DNA of 64,000 nt from positions 16,179 through 80,178 of the forward strand of contig CAXBPY010000002.1 of the NCBI GenBank assembly GCA_963977675.1, in the 5' to 3' direction. Under the pieces are notes generated by a model. That model did not search any database and was not told the origin of the DNA. It was given only the letters and a program-made list of their open reading frames with translations. Shown here in pieces: positions 35,215 to 43,963 of the stretch. Every line of letters begins with the position of its first letter. Position 1 is the stretch's first letter. Origin of the DNA: CAXBPY01 sp003455275. GTDB taxonomy: Bacteria > Bacteroidota > Bacteroidia > Chitinophagales > UBA10324. The position numbers were made by a program, and so were the translations under genes.

Positions 35215-35222
35215 TACATTTA
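35215..35222 (+). promoter_or_regulatory. Probable -7 element TACATTTA of the heptaheme cytochrome gene
   Basis: TACATTTA departs from TAnnTTTG only in the last base and lies 14 bases before the chosen start at 35229. Confidence 0.35.
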
Positions 35223-35228
35223 ACCCTC

Positions 35229-37142
35229 ATGAAATCGCGCCGTTTTATTGTACTGAGTTTACTCTTTCTTATTACGGTTATTTTTTCATTCTGCAATCAA
35301 CAATCAAAAAAAATTTCAAACGAACCATTCTGGCGTAACTGGAGCGACACCGCTCATTATGTTGGCATGAACACTTGTAAGCAATGCCATTCTCCCATTC
35401 ACATGACATTCATGCATACAGGCATGGGAGAGAGTTTTGATTTTGCAACAATAAAAAAATCGCGTGCTGTATTTGACAAGCACGCGGTGGTTTACGATTC
35501 GAAAAAAAATTTTTATTACAAACCGCTATGGAAAGATTCATCGCTCTACATTCTTGAATTCAGATTGAATGGCCGCGACACAATTTATAAGCGCGAAGAA
35601 AAAATTGAATATATCATTGGTAGCGGACAGCACACTAACTCACATATCTGGAATTCGAACGGTTATCTCTACCAGGCACCCATGACTTTCTACACACAGA
35701 AAAAAATTTGGGATTTGCCTCCCGGTTTCGAAGATGGACAGAACAGCCGGTGGAGCAGAACAATTTCTCTCGAATGCATGACTTGCCACAATATGTATCC
35801 TGAGTTTGATGTGGCCAGCGACAACAAATTTGTCTCAGTGAAAACAGGAATTGAATGTGAACGGTGTCACGGCCCGGGCTCAATTCATGTGGCAGAAAAG
35901 TTGACCGGAATGATTGTAGATACTTCGAAAGGTGCTGATCGTTCCATTGTAAATCCAAGAAGGTTGTCAGTTGAGTTGCAAACAGAATTGTGTCAGCGTT
36001 GTCACTTGCAAGGCATCAGTGTGTTGAATGAAGGAAAAACATTTTTTGATTTTAAACCAGGAATGAAACTGAATGATGTCGAAAATATTTTTATGCCTCG
36101 ATACGAGGGCGGAAACGAATCTTTTATCATGGCATCGCACGCTGACCGCATGAAACAGAGTCAATGCTTCATTCAATCGAAGACCATGAGTTGCCTCACT
36201 TGTCACAATCCGCATGTGAGTGTGAAGCAAACTTCTGAAGAGCTATTCAATTCAGTGTGCATGAACTGTCATCAGCAGCAAAAAAAATTATGTACAGAAG
36301 ATGAGACCAAACGCGAAGTTGTAAAAGACAATTGCTTTAGTTGCCACATGCCCGAATCTGAAACAATGGATATTCCGCATGTAACGGTTCACGATCATAA
36401 GATCCAAATTCCAATTTCAAAAACAGAAACTGAAAGTGTAAAACACTTTGTGGGATTGCAGTGCATGACCACCGATCAACCGTCGCCAATCCTGATGGCT
36501 CAAGGTTATCTCGCAATGTATGAATCATTCACATCACAACCTTTTCTGCTTGATTCTGCAAATTATTTTTTATCAAAAGAAAAAAATCAAACCAGCACGC
36601 TATTCAGAAAAACTGAAATTCATTATTGCTTTCTGAAAACTGATTATTCTTCAGTATTGAAGTGGGCTAATGAAATTGCAACTAAAGACACGCTGGATGC
36701 ATGGACTTATTACCGTATTGGTGAATCTTATTTGCATACCGGAAATTCTATTGATGCTGAAAAATATTTTTCACTTGCTTTGAAATTAAAAGGCAATGTT
36801 CTAGAATTTGAAAACAAACTTGGTGTTGCACTTCTTCAGAATGGAAAACAAAAAGAAGCGCAGGACCTATTTGAAAAAATAATTTCTCAGCAACCAAAAT
36901 ATGCCCCGGCTATTTCAAATCTGGCTTACATCTACTTAGTGAAGAATGACATGGTCTATGCTGAAAAATTAGTAAATGATGCGCTCTCTCTTGACCCGGA
37001 CTATATTGATGCACTGATGAACAAAGCGGCCATACTGATTACTATCGGAAAAAATTCCGACGCAAAAAAAATTCTGCATCGTGTTCTTGAACTAGAACCT
37101 GACAATCAAAAAGCAATTGTTGCAGATCGTAATTTGAATTAG
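35229..37142 (+). CDS. Heptaheme c-type cytochrome lipoprotein with C-terminal TPR domain
   Basis: This 637-residue protein begins with a lipobox (IFSFC, acylated Cys22), so it should be anchored at the membrane facing the periplasm. Seven CxxCH heme-binding motifs are visible: CKQCH, CMTCH, CERCH, CQRCH, CLTCH, CMNCH and CFSCH, all in the first about 390 residues. The segment GIECERCHGPGSIHV resembles multiheme cytochromes of the c554/NrfA-like type. Residues about 470-637 are at least four tetratricopeptide repeats (FENKLGVALLQNGKQ, PAISNLAYIYLVKND and others). The upstream in-frame start at 35166 was rejected for lack of a signal peptide. Its redox partner is unknown and no other cytochrome gene is adjacent. 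Confidence 0.88.
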   Translation: MKSRRFIVLSLLFLITVIFSFCNQQSKKISNEPFWRNWSDTAHYVGMNTCKQCHSPIHMTFMHTGMGESFDFATIKKSRAVFDKHAVVYDSKKNFYYKPLWKDSSLYILEFRLNGRDTIYKREEKIEYIIGSGQHTNSHIWNSNGYLYQAPMTFYTQKKIWDLPPGFEDGQNSRWSRTISLECMTCHNMYPEFDVASDNKFVSVKTGIECERCHGPGSIHVAEKLTGMIVDTSKGADRSIVNPRRLSVELQTELCQRCHLQGISVLNEGKTFFDFKPGMKLNDVENIFMPRYEGGNESFIMASHADRMKQSQCFIQSKTMSCLTCHNPHVSVKQTSEELFNSVCMNCHQQQKKLCTEDETKREVVKDNCFSCHMPESETMDIPHVTVHDHKIQIPISKTETESVKHFVGLQCMTTDQPSPILMAQGYLAMYESFTSQPFLLDSANYFLSKEKNQTSTLFRKTEIHYCFLKTDYSSVLKWANEIATKDTLDAWTYYRIGESYLHTGNSIDAEKYFSLALKLKGNVLEFENKLGVALLQNGKQKEAQDLFEKIISQQPKYAPAISNLAYIYLVKNDMVYAEKLVNDALSLDPDYIDALMNKAAILITIGKNSDAKKILHRVLELEPDNQKAIVADRNLN

Positions 37143-37214
37143 TGCATGCTCACTTATTGATTGTTGGAACTAGCCGGCATTTTTTTCTAAGAAAATATTC
37201 CCTTTCTTGCTTCG

Positions 37215-38546
37215 ATGATTAAAGCGCGACTTGGCCTTTTTGATTTGACCATGCTTATTATTTCAATGGTAATTGGTGTCGGTATTTTTAAAGCTCCGCA
37301 ATTGGTTGCTCAAAAAACCGGATCTGTTGAATTGTTTTTTGCCGCGTGGATTGTGGCTGCCATCATTAGCATGTTTGGTGCACTCACATTTGCTGAGATT
37401 GGCGCGCGATATCCGGTAGCAGGTGGTTTCTACAGAATATTTTCTTATTGCTTTCATCCTGCAATTGCATTCATGTTAAACTGGGCGCTTGTAATCATCA
37501 ATGCATCAAGTTCAGCCGGGGTAGCACTCATAGGTGCAGACTATATTGCTCCTGTAATTTTCCATTCACCAACTGAAAGTGAAAAAAATGTCATTGTTGT
37601 AATCATTGTGCTTGCGCTCTATTTGATTAATATGATTGGCATTCGTTCAGGAGCGAAAACTCAAAACTTGCTCAGTGGATTGAAGATATTTCTCATTCTC
37701 TTTTTCTGCACGGCCATATTTTTCGCTCCTCAGGCTTCAACCTCATTCCATGATTCTTTGATCAGCGCATCCGGAAATGCATCCCCAAATTTCTTGCTGG
37801 CATTTGGCGCCGGACTCATCTTCGTGTTCTTCGCTTATGGCGGGTATCAGAATACAATTAACTTCGGAGAAGATGTGAAAGAGCCGCAACGAAATATTCC
37901 ACGGTCTATATTTTTTGCAATGGCCATTATTCTTATTCTCTATCTTCTTATTAATGTTTGCTATGTAATGGTGCTCGGTTTTGAAAATGTGAAAGCGTCG
38001 CCGGTTGTAGCCGCCTCGCTGGCCAAGCAAATGTTCGGCAATGCAGGTGAAGCATTTGCCTCGGTAGTCATTTTTATTTCCGTATTGGGATTTCTCAATT
38101 CTGCATTCATGTATAACCCGCGCATCTGGTATGCCATGGCCGAAGATCATGTGCTGCCAAAAATTTTCAGCAGGGTGAATGAGAAAAAGCAAGTTCAGGA
38201 ATTTTCACTTACCTTATTTACAGCTCTGATTCTGATTATGTTTTTTTCACTTGGAACTTTCGAGAGATTACTGAGCTATGTAATGTTTACCGATACTATT
38301 TCACTTGCATCTGCTGCGGCATGCATTTTTATTTTAAGAAACAAAATGAAATCAAATGCGCCCTATCATGGATTCAGAGTTGCAAATTCTATAATTCCAA
38401 TCATTTTTATTCTTACAATTTGCTTTGTTACAGTCAATGTAATTCTTGATGATCCAAGGCGCTCACTTATCGGAGCCATAGTACTTGCAGGAGGATTTCC
38501 GCTTTATTATTTATTCAGGCGAATAATAATAAAATCGAAAATCTGA
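37215..38546 (+). CDS. APC-family amino acid permease
   Basis: This 443-residue membrane protein has 12 predicted helices and the APC hallmark opening LTMLIISMVIGVGIFKAPQLVA (unwound first helix with GVGIF). FGALTFAEIGARYPVAGGFYRIF is another family segment, and a further typical GALLVFFAYGGYQNTINFGEDVKEPQRNIPRS-like stretch lies near residue 205-235. It probably moves amino acids by proton symport or exchange; the substrate is unknown. The convergent cystathionine-type gene ends 3 bases beyond its stop, and no terminator separates them. Confidence 0.9.
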   Translation: MIKARLGLFDLTMLIISMVIGVGIFKAPQLVAQKTGSVELFFAAWIVAAIISMFGALTFAEIGARYPVAGGFYRIFSYCFHPAIAFMLNWALVIINASSSAGVALIGADYIAPVIFHSPTESEKNVIVVIIVLALYLINMIGIRSGAKTQNLLSGLKIFLILFFCTAIFFAPQASTSFHDSLISASGNASPNFLLAFGAGLIFVFFAYGGYQNTINFGEDVKEPQRNIPRSIFFAMAIILILYLLINVCYVMVLGFENVKASPVVAASLAKQMFGNAGEAFASVVIFISVLGFLNSAFMYNPRIWYAMAEDHVLPKIFSRVNEKKQVQEFSLTLFTALILIMFFSLGTFERLLSYVMFTDTISLASAAACIFILRNKMKSNAPYHGFRVANSIIPIIFILTICFVTVNVILDDPRRSLIGAIVLAGGFPLYYLFRRIIIKSKI

Positions 38547-38549
38547 TAA

Positions 38550-39692
38550 TTAGTTTTTAAGAGCCTGCTCCAAATCAGCAATCAAATCTTCAGCATCTTC
38601 CACCCCAACACTCAGGCGAATCAAAGTATCAGCAAGCCCGCTCTTGTCGCGCTCTTCTTTCGGAATGCTTGCGTGAGTCATAGTTGCAGGATGTCCGATG
38701 AGAGATTCAACACCGCCGAGTGATTCAGCGAGTGAAAAAAGTTTTGTGCCTGAAAGAACTTTCAAGGCATCATCCATTTTATTTCCTTTCAGTGTGAAGG
38801 AAATCATTCCGCCGAAGTCGCGCATTTGCCTTGCAGCAATTTCATGATTGATGTGAGTAGTTAATCCTGGATAAAATATTTTATCAACCCTCGAATGATT
38901 TGATAAAAAATTCACTACCTGCTTTGCATTGTAGCAATGCCTTTCCATTCTGAGGTGAAGTGTTTTCACTCCGCGCAACACCAAAAAACAATCTTGCGGA
39001 CCAGGCACTGCACCGCATGAGTTCTGAATAAATTTTAATTGCTCGTGAAGTGTTTCGCTGCGTGTAACAATTGCGCCCATCACCACATCACTGTGACCGC
39101 CGAGATATTTTGTAACAGAATGTAAAACTAGATCAGCGCCGAGGTCAAGCGGATTTTGCAGGTAAGGAGAAGCAAAAGTGTTGTCCACGCAAAGTATTGC
39201 TCCGCTTGCTTTTGCCAGCTTTGCCACCGCCGCTATGTCAATGATATTCATCAACGGATTCGTAGGTGTTTCCACCCAAATCAGTTTTGTTTTTTTGGTG
39301 ACAGCGTTCTCAATATTCTTCACATCGGTCATCGGCACGAACTGAAATTTCACACCATACTTCTCATACACTTTTGTGAAGATGCGATAGCTTCCGCCAT
39401 ACAAATCATTCGTGCTGATAACTTCATCGCCGGGCGAAAGAAGTTTTATCACTGCATCAGTTGCTCCGAGTCCGCTGCTGAAACACAAACCAAATTTTCC
39501 GTTCTCCAATGCTGCCAAATTGTTTTGCAACACTGTGCGCGTTGGATTTTGTGTGCGCGCATATTCGTACCCCTTGTGATTTCCGGGCGCTGCCTGCACA
39601 TAAGTGCTCGTTTGAAAAATGGGAGTCATGATGGCACCGGTTGTTTCTTCCGGTTCAATTCCTGCGTGAAGCACCTTAGTTCCGAATTTCAT
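38550..39692 (-). CDS. Cystathionine gamma-synthase/gamma-lyase family PLP enzyme
   Basis: The enzyme belongs to the Cys/Met metabolism PLP family. Its 380 residues include FQTSTYVQAAPG, YEYARTQNPTRTVLQ, SSGLGATDAVI, the PLP-binding segment LHSVTKYLGGHSDVVMGA with Lys near 197, and ESLIGHPATMTHASI. It could make cystathionine from an activated homoserine ester, cleave cystathionine to cysteine, or make homocysteine directly; sequence alone does not separate these. The gene follows serC on the same strand, and both act around serine and cysteine supply. The intergenic space contains a short tandem repeat. Confidence 0.92.
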   Translation of the reverse strand: MKFGTKVLHAGIEPEETTGAIMTPIFQTSTYVQAAPGNHKGYEYARTQNPTRTVLQNNLAALENGKFGLCFSSGLGATDAVIKLLSPGDEVISTNDLYGGSYRIFTKVYEKYGVKFQFVPMTDVKNIENAVTKKTKLIWVETPTNPLMNIIDIAAVAKLAKASGAILCVDNTFASPYLQNPLDLGADLVLHSVTKYLGGHSDVVMGAIVTRSETLHEQLKFIQNSCGAVPGPQDCFLVLRGVKTLHLRMERHCYNAKQVVNFLSNHSRVDKIFYPGLTTHINHEIAARQMRDFGGMISFTLKGNKMDDALKVLSGTKLFSLAESLGGVESLIGHPATMTHASIPKEERDKSGLADTLIRLSVGVEDAEDLIADLEQALKN

Positions 39693-39700
39693 TCTAAAAA

Positions 39701-39747
39701 GTTTTGAAAGTTGAGAAAGTTTAAAAGTTGAGAAAGTTTTGAAAGTT
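39701..39747. repeat. Degenerate tandem array of AAAGTT units
   Basis: The hexamer AAAGTT occurs five times, at 39707, 39716, 39724, 39733 and 39742, with spacings of 9, 8, 9 and 9 bases. It fills most of the spacer between serC and the cystathionine-type gene. Confidence 0.7.
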
Positions 39748-39756
39748 ATTTCTCTC

Positions 39757-40827
39757 CTATCCTTTTTTGTTTGCGAAGTCGCGCATCACATCTACTAACA
39801 CCTGCACACCTTCCTTCGGCATTGCGTTGTAAATGGAAGCACGAAAACCACCCACACTGCGGTGACCTTTGATTCCGATGCAACCGGCATTCTTCGCAAG
39901 CGTAGCAAACTCTTCTTCGAGTTCAGGTTTGTTAATGGTGAAAGTCACATTCATGCGCGAGCGATCTTCCTTCGCAATCACTCCATTGAAGAGCGGGTTC
40001 GCATCAATTTCATCGTAAAGAATTTTTGCTTTCTCTTCATTCAGCTTTTCCATTGCAGTAAGTCCGCCCATCTTTTTTATCCAGCGCATGGTGAGCATAG
40101 AAACATAGATGGCGAATGTGCATGGCGTGTTATGAAGCGAGTTGTCCTTGATGTGATTTCTATAATCAAGCATTGTGGGAATGGGTCGCGAAACTTTTCC
40201 AAGCAAGCTCTCGCGCACCACCACCATCGTAACTCCTGATGGTCCCATATTTTTTTGGGCACCGCAATAAATTAGTCCGAATTTTTTTCCGTCAATGGGT
40301 TTCCAGAAAATATCGCTGCTCATATCTGCAACAATCGGAACCGGAGATTCCGGAATTGCATGAAGCTGACTTCCGTAAATAGTATTGTTCGTAGTGATGT
40401 GAAAATATTTTGAATCGGCAGGAACAGAATAATTTTTTGGAATGTGATTGAAATTTTGTTCTGCAGAACTCGCCACAATGTTCACCTTGCCGAAAAGCTT
40501 TGCTTCCTTAATTGCCTTCTTTGCCCACACTCCTGTTTCTAGGTAAGCTGCAGTATCATTTTCTCCGAGAAGATTAAAAGGAATCATGCAGAACTGCATA
40601 CTCGCCCCGGCACCGAGGAATAAAACTTTTTGATCATCATCCAACTGCAATAATTCGCGAACAAGTTGCTGCGCTTCTTCAATGATGGCGACAAACTCCT
40701 TACTGCGGTGAGAGATTTCAATCAAACTCATTCCGATGTTATCCAACTCAAGCACTGCCTTTGATGCCTGCTGAAAAACTTCCTGAGGAAGAATGGCAGG
40801 ACCGGAGTAGAAATTATATTTCTTCAT
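39757..40827 (-). CDS. serC: Phosphoserine aminotransferase SerC
   Basis: SerC converts 3-phosphohydroxypyruvate to phosphoserine with glutamate in serine synthesis (and acts in pyridoxine synthesis in some bacteria). The 356-residue protein opens KKYNFYSGPAILP, has FLGAGASMQF, DMSSDIFWKPID and the PLP-Lys segment IYCGAQKNMGPSGVT, and ends with GFRASIYNAMPKEGVQVLVDVM. The frame is open 36 codons upstream, but the ATG at 40827 gives the family opening. The downstream PLP gene on the same strand suggests an amino-acid operon. Confidence 0.95.
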   Translation of the reverse strand: MKKYNFYSGPAILPQEVFQQASKAVLELDNIGMSLIEISHRSKEFVAIIEEAQQLVRELLQLDDDQKVLFLGAGASMQFCMIPFNLLGENDTAAYLETGVWAKKAIKEAKLFGKVNIVASSAEQNFNHIPKNYSVPADSKYFHITTNNTIYGSQLHAIPESPVPIVADMSSDIFWKPIDGKKFGLIYCGAQKNMGPSGVTMVVVRESLLGKVSRPIPTMLDYRNHIKDNSLHNTPCTFAIYVSMLTMRWIKKMGGLTAMEKLNEEKAKILYDEIDANPLFNGVIAKEDRSRMNVTFTINKPELEEEFATLAKNAGCIGIKGHRSVGGFRASIYNAMPKEGVQVLVDVMRDFANKKG

Positions 40828-40961
40828 TTTATGTTCAGAAAAATTTACGCGCAAAGAAAATGAATGGAGTGTGTTTGTGTGAATCCGGATTGTTGGAATA
40901 AAGTGTTCCGGCTTTAATACTAAAATAGAGGGCAACTTATTATACAGAAAAACTTAATGTG

Positions 40962-42179
40962 CTATTCTAAATCAGTACTCAGCACATATCGGCCAATGCG
41001 GTTGTTGTTTTTATCCGCGACATAAATCACCTTTCTGAAATAACAAACTCCGCTCGGTGCATTGAATTGAAAAGGACCAGCGCCGCTTCCACCGAAAGAT
41101 GCAAGCACCTGCTTCGTGATCCCTGAATTCGCAGGAGCATTCACACCTTCATATCCCTTTTGTGTGAACTGATAAAAAGAATCTTTCGCTGCATCTACAA
41201 TAAAAATGTATTGCGATGCATCACCGGAAACGCAGATGTCAGAAGGATTGGAAAAGCGATTTGCTTCATAAAGAAATCCATCTGCTTTTGTTTGATCGAA
41301 AGAAGTGAGCGAAGAATTTTCCATGTAAGAAATTCCTGCATCGGGATCATAAGATTCTTTTATCCAAAGTGCTTTGAACTGCGCCGCTGCATCAGATTGA
41401 AGAATTAAAAAATCATGTGAAGTGCTGATACCGCTCATGCTTTGTGGCGGCGCAGCAAAAGTTGCAACAGCACTTAATCCCAAAACTGATTTGAGAGAAG
41501 AAGTAACAGGATTCAAACCAATGGAGTAACCGGCATTGTTTCCATCTTCATCAAAAAATAAAATGGTGTTATCAGGTCGCGCTACAGAATTCAAATCATT
41601 CGTGGGTCCGGTGCGGGCAACAAGCAATGTGTTATCTGCGCGTGTTGCAAGTCCGGTAAATTGAACTGCTTCATCCTGCGCACCGCGGAATGCAGTGTTG
41701 TTGCGGCTTACATCGCTGAAGGGTTGAATGAGTGTGTCAATAATCAACGGCGAACCAACAGTAGATGCATTCACAATATGAAATACAGCAGCAAGGTTGT
41801 AAGAAGTTCCGCCAACCATTTTGTTTACTCTTCCTGTAACATAAGTGTGCAATCTTCTGTCCTGTGTTACATCAGTAGCGCCATCAATTGCAATGGTGCG
41901 TTGCTTCTCGCCTTTGAGATCAAAAATTTCCAAGCCATCATCATCAACTATGTAAACCATTTCATCATAGCCAACAAAAACATCTTGTGGATGACTCACA
42001 TTATTCCAGAACGGAAGCAGCGGAACATATCCCACCTGGCTCGGAATTAAATTCGGATCAATTTTTCCCTGCTCAAAAATTTCTGCTGTGGTTTTATCTT
42101 TCTTACTTCCAAAAAGAAAATCACAGGAAGAGAAAAATATTCCTGTAACAACTAAAATCAAAAATGAATTTCTCATCAT
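40962..42179 (-). CDS. NHL-like beta-propeller lipoprotein
   Basis: This 405-residue lipoprotein has a lipobox (FFSSC, Cys19). The mature protein shows propeller-like blocks with NHL character: FVGYDEMVYIVDDDGLEIFD near residue 68, then FSNPSDICVSGDASQYIFIVD and a last block FNAPSGVCYFRKVIYVADKNNNRIGRY, the classical NHL pattern. It is likely an outer-membrane or periplasmic surface component. The start overlaps the stop of the upstream PorV/PorQ-family gene by one base, so the two are co-translated and probably work together at the outer membrane. Confidence 0.75.
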   Translation of the reverse strand: MMRNSFLILVVTGIFFSSCDFLFGSKKDKTTAEIFEQGKIDPNLIPSQVGYVPLLPFWNNVSHPQDVFVGYDEMVYIVDDDGLEIFDLKGEKQRTIAIDGATDVTQDRRLHTYVTGRVNKMVGGTSYNLAAVFHIVNASTVGSPLIIDTLIQPFSDVSRNNTAFRGAQDEAVQFTGLATRADNTLLVARTGPTNDLNSVARPDNTILFFDEDGNNAGYSIGLNPVTSSLKSVLGLSAVATFAAPPQSMSGISTSHDFLILQSDAAAQFKALWIKESYDPDAGISYMENSSLTSFDQTKADGFLYEANRFSNPSDICVSGDASQYIFIVDAAKDSFYQFTQKGYEGVNAPANSGITKQVLASFGGSGAGPFQFNAPSGVCYFRKVIYVADKNNNRIGRYVLSTDLE

Positions 42180-43177
42180 TAGAACAAACTTAATCCAAGA
42201 GTTAAACGATGAATATCTCCCAATGATTTTTTATTACTGAATCCATAATCCAGCTGAACAATTCCAAAGCGGCGCTTGAACTTTACTCCGAAACCGAAAC
42301 ATGGAAGCCCGCCTTCATCCTGTCCGAACTCATAACCCGTGCGGGCAAATAAATTCTCTTTCCAGGAGTACTCACCCCCGAGCGATACGGTTTCGTTGTT
42401 ATCAGTTGGATGATTGAGTTGACCTGCAATCGTAATTCGATTTTCTTTTTTCTTCATCAGATCACAGGCAATTCCGAGACGAAAAACGGCGGGCGCTGCA
42501 ATTTTTTCAAATCCGGAAATTGTATCCACTCCATTCAGCGTGGTGCTGATAACTGTTCCCCTTGGCTCAGCGGTAAATCCAAAATTATTTATGCATACTG
42601 CAAATCGGGTGTTTGCTTTTCCTACTTCGTATTGAAATCCGAAATCCATCACACCGCTTTGTGTTCTCACTTCCGAAAAACTCTCTCTCAAATATTTTGC
42701 AGTGATGCCGAAAGAAAAATTGCTGGTGAGCACACGGCCGAGTGTAACACCAAGCGCCATGTCATAGGCGCGAAAAGTCTGACCGGTTCCGGTGGGTTGA
42801 AACTCGGTTGTGTAATTCATCATTGGGGTATAAAATCCGATATAACTCAACCCAAAAAAAGTTTCGCTGTTCTTACGATAAACTCCGCCAACCAACTGCT
42901 GATTGAGTCCGGCCAAAAAACTTGACTGCGCCGCCATGAAATGAAAATGTTGTGTGTCAACCTTAGTAATGCCTGCAGGATTCCAATGCATAGCGCTTGG
43001 ATCATTTACTTCTGCTATTATGGCGCCGCCCATTGCTGCGGCGCGGGCATCAGGAATATTTTTCAGGAATTGAAAACCGGTAGTGCCCGTGCGCGTTCCT
43101 CCGAAAAGCGGTAGCAATTGTGCGCTTGCGTTTCGAATGGTGAATACTAAAATAAGAATGGTAAGCAATTTTCTCAT
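42179..43177 (-). CDS. PorV/PorQ-family outer-membrane protein
   Basis: The protein has 332 residues with a signal peptide (LLTILILVFTIRNASA-type, cut before QLLPLF). The mature N-terminus carries GTTGFQFLKNIPDARAAAMGGA and NDPSAMHWNPAGI, the shared signature of PorV/PorQ/FadL-like barrels of Bacteroidota (formerly UPF0164). The rest is a beta-barrel ending in an aromatic residue (LSLF). PorV shuttles T9SS cargo to the attachment complex, and PorQ is another member. Several paralogues occur per genome, so which one this is remains open. It is cotranslated with the NHL-like lipoprotein. Confidence 0.82.
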   Translation of the reverse strand: MRKLLTILILVFTIRNASAQLLPLFGGTRTGTTGFQFLKNIPDARAAAMGGAIIAEVNDPSAMHWNPAGITKVDTQHFHFMAAQSSFLAGLNQQLVGGVYRKNSETFFGLSYIGFYTPMMNYTTEFQPTGTGQTFRAYDMALGVTLGRVLTSNFSFGITAKYLRESFSEVRTQSGVMDFGFQYEVGKANTRFAVCINNFGFTAEPRGTVISTTLNGVDTISGFEKIAAPAVFRLGIACDLMKKKENRITIAGQLNHPTDNNETVSLGGEYSWKENLFARTGYEFGQDEGGLPCFGFGVKFKRRFGIVQLDYGFSNKKSLGDIHRLTLGLSLF

Positions 43178-43256
43178 TCGCGTTGCAATGTAAAATGATG
43201 ATTCGTATTGAAGATTATTTCTTTATTAAAAAATTATCATTGCAAAAAATCTGTCA

Positions 43257-43892
43257 ATGAATTTCCTTCCTGAATCTATAGAAAAATATGCTGAAAATTT
43301 TACTTCACCTGAATCAGAAACATTAGGTGAGTTGAATCGGGAAACGCATCTGAAAGTTTTGATGCCGCAGATGCTCAGCGGCCATTTACAAGGTGCAGCG
43401 CTCAGAATGTTTTCGCAAATGCTTCGACCGAAGCGCATTCTTGAAATCGGAACTTTCACCGGCTACTCTTCCATTTGTTTGGCTGAAGGCTTGGCAGAAG
43501 ATGGAGTGCTTCACACCATTGACATCAACGAAGAACTCGAAGGCATAGTGCGGAAATATTTTGCGAAAGCAGGATTAGAAAAAAAAATTCAATTACATAT
43601 CGGTTCTGCGCTCGAAATAATTCCAACACTGATTGAAGTTTTCGATTTGGTTTTTATTGACGCCGACAAAGTCAACTATCCAAACTACTACAATCTTGTT
43701 TTTGATAAAGTGCGCAGCGGCGGTTTCATCATTGCTGATAATGTATTGTGGAGTGGAAAAGTGGTTGAGCCAAATCCAGATAAAGACACACGCGCGCTAA
43801 TGAATTATTGCGAGATGGTAAAAAATGATTCGCGTGTTGAACAATTGCTTCTCCCCATTCGCGACGGACTGATGATTGTGAGGAAAAAATAA
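43257..43892 (+). CDS. SAM-dependent O-methyltransferase
   Basis: This 211-residue cytoplasmic enzyme belongs to the cation-dependent O-methyltransferase family (Methyltransf_3, catechol type). The SAM site is ILEIGTFTGYSSICLAEGL, the ribose-binding acid is in HTIDINEE, the metal site is in FIDADKVNYPNYY and ADNVLWSGKV. The length is typical. No pathway partner is adjacent, so the acceptor is not known. The gene is divergent from the PorV/PorQ-family gene across 79 bases. Confidence 0.92.
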   Translation: MNFLPESIEKYAENFTSPESETLGELNRETHLKVLMPQMLSGHLQGAALRMFSQMLRPKRILEIGTFTGYSSICLAEGLAEDGVLHTIDINEELEGIVRKYFAKAGLEKKIQLHIGSALEIIPTLIEVFDLVFIDADKVNYPNYYNLVFDKVRSGGFIIADNVLWSGKVVEPNPDKDTRALMNYCEMVKNDSRVEQLLLPIRDGLMIVRKK

Positions 43893-43963
43893 ACCCAAAC
43901 ATTTAACAGTTTGATTAGATAAACACTATTCCTTCATTCGTTTACCTTTTTACATTCGCAACC

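Noticed and set aside
39156..39707. 183-codon plus-strand frame opposite the cystathionine-type gene
   Set aside because: Shadow of a PLP enzyme gene; it lacks any family features and is rich in His/Cys/Arg.
41900..43177. PorV/PorQ-family gene as a full T9SS gene cluster
   Set aside because: No porKLMN or porU gene flanks it; only the PorW/SprE-like gene at 8-10.8 kb is another candidate T9SS component in the window.
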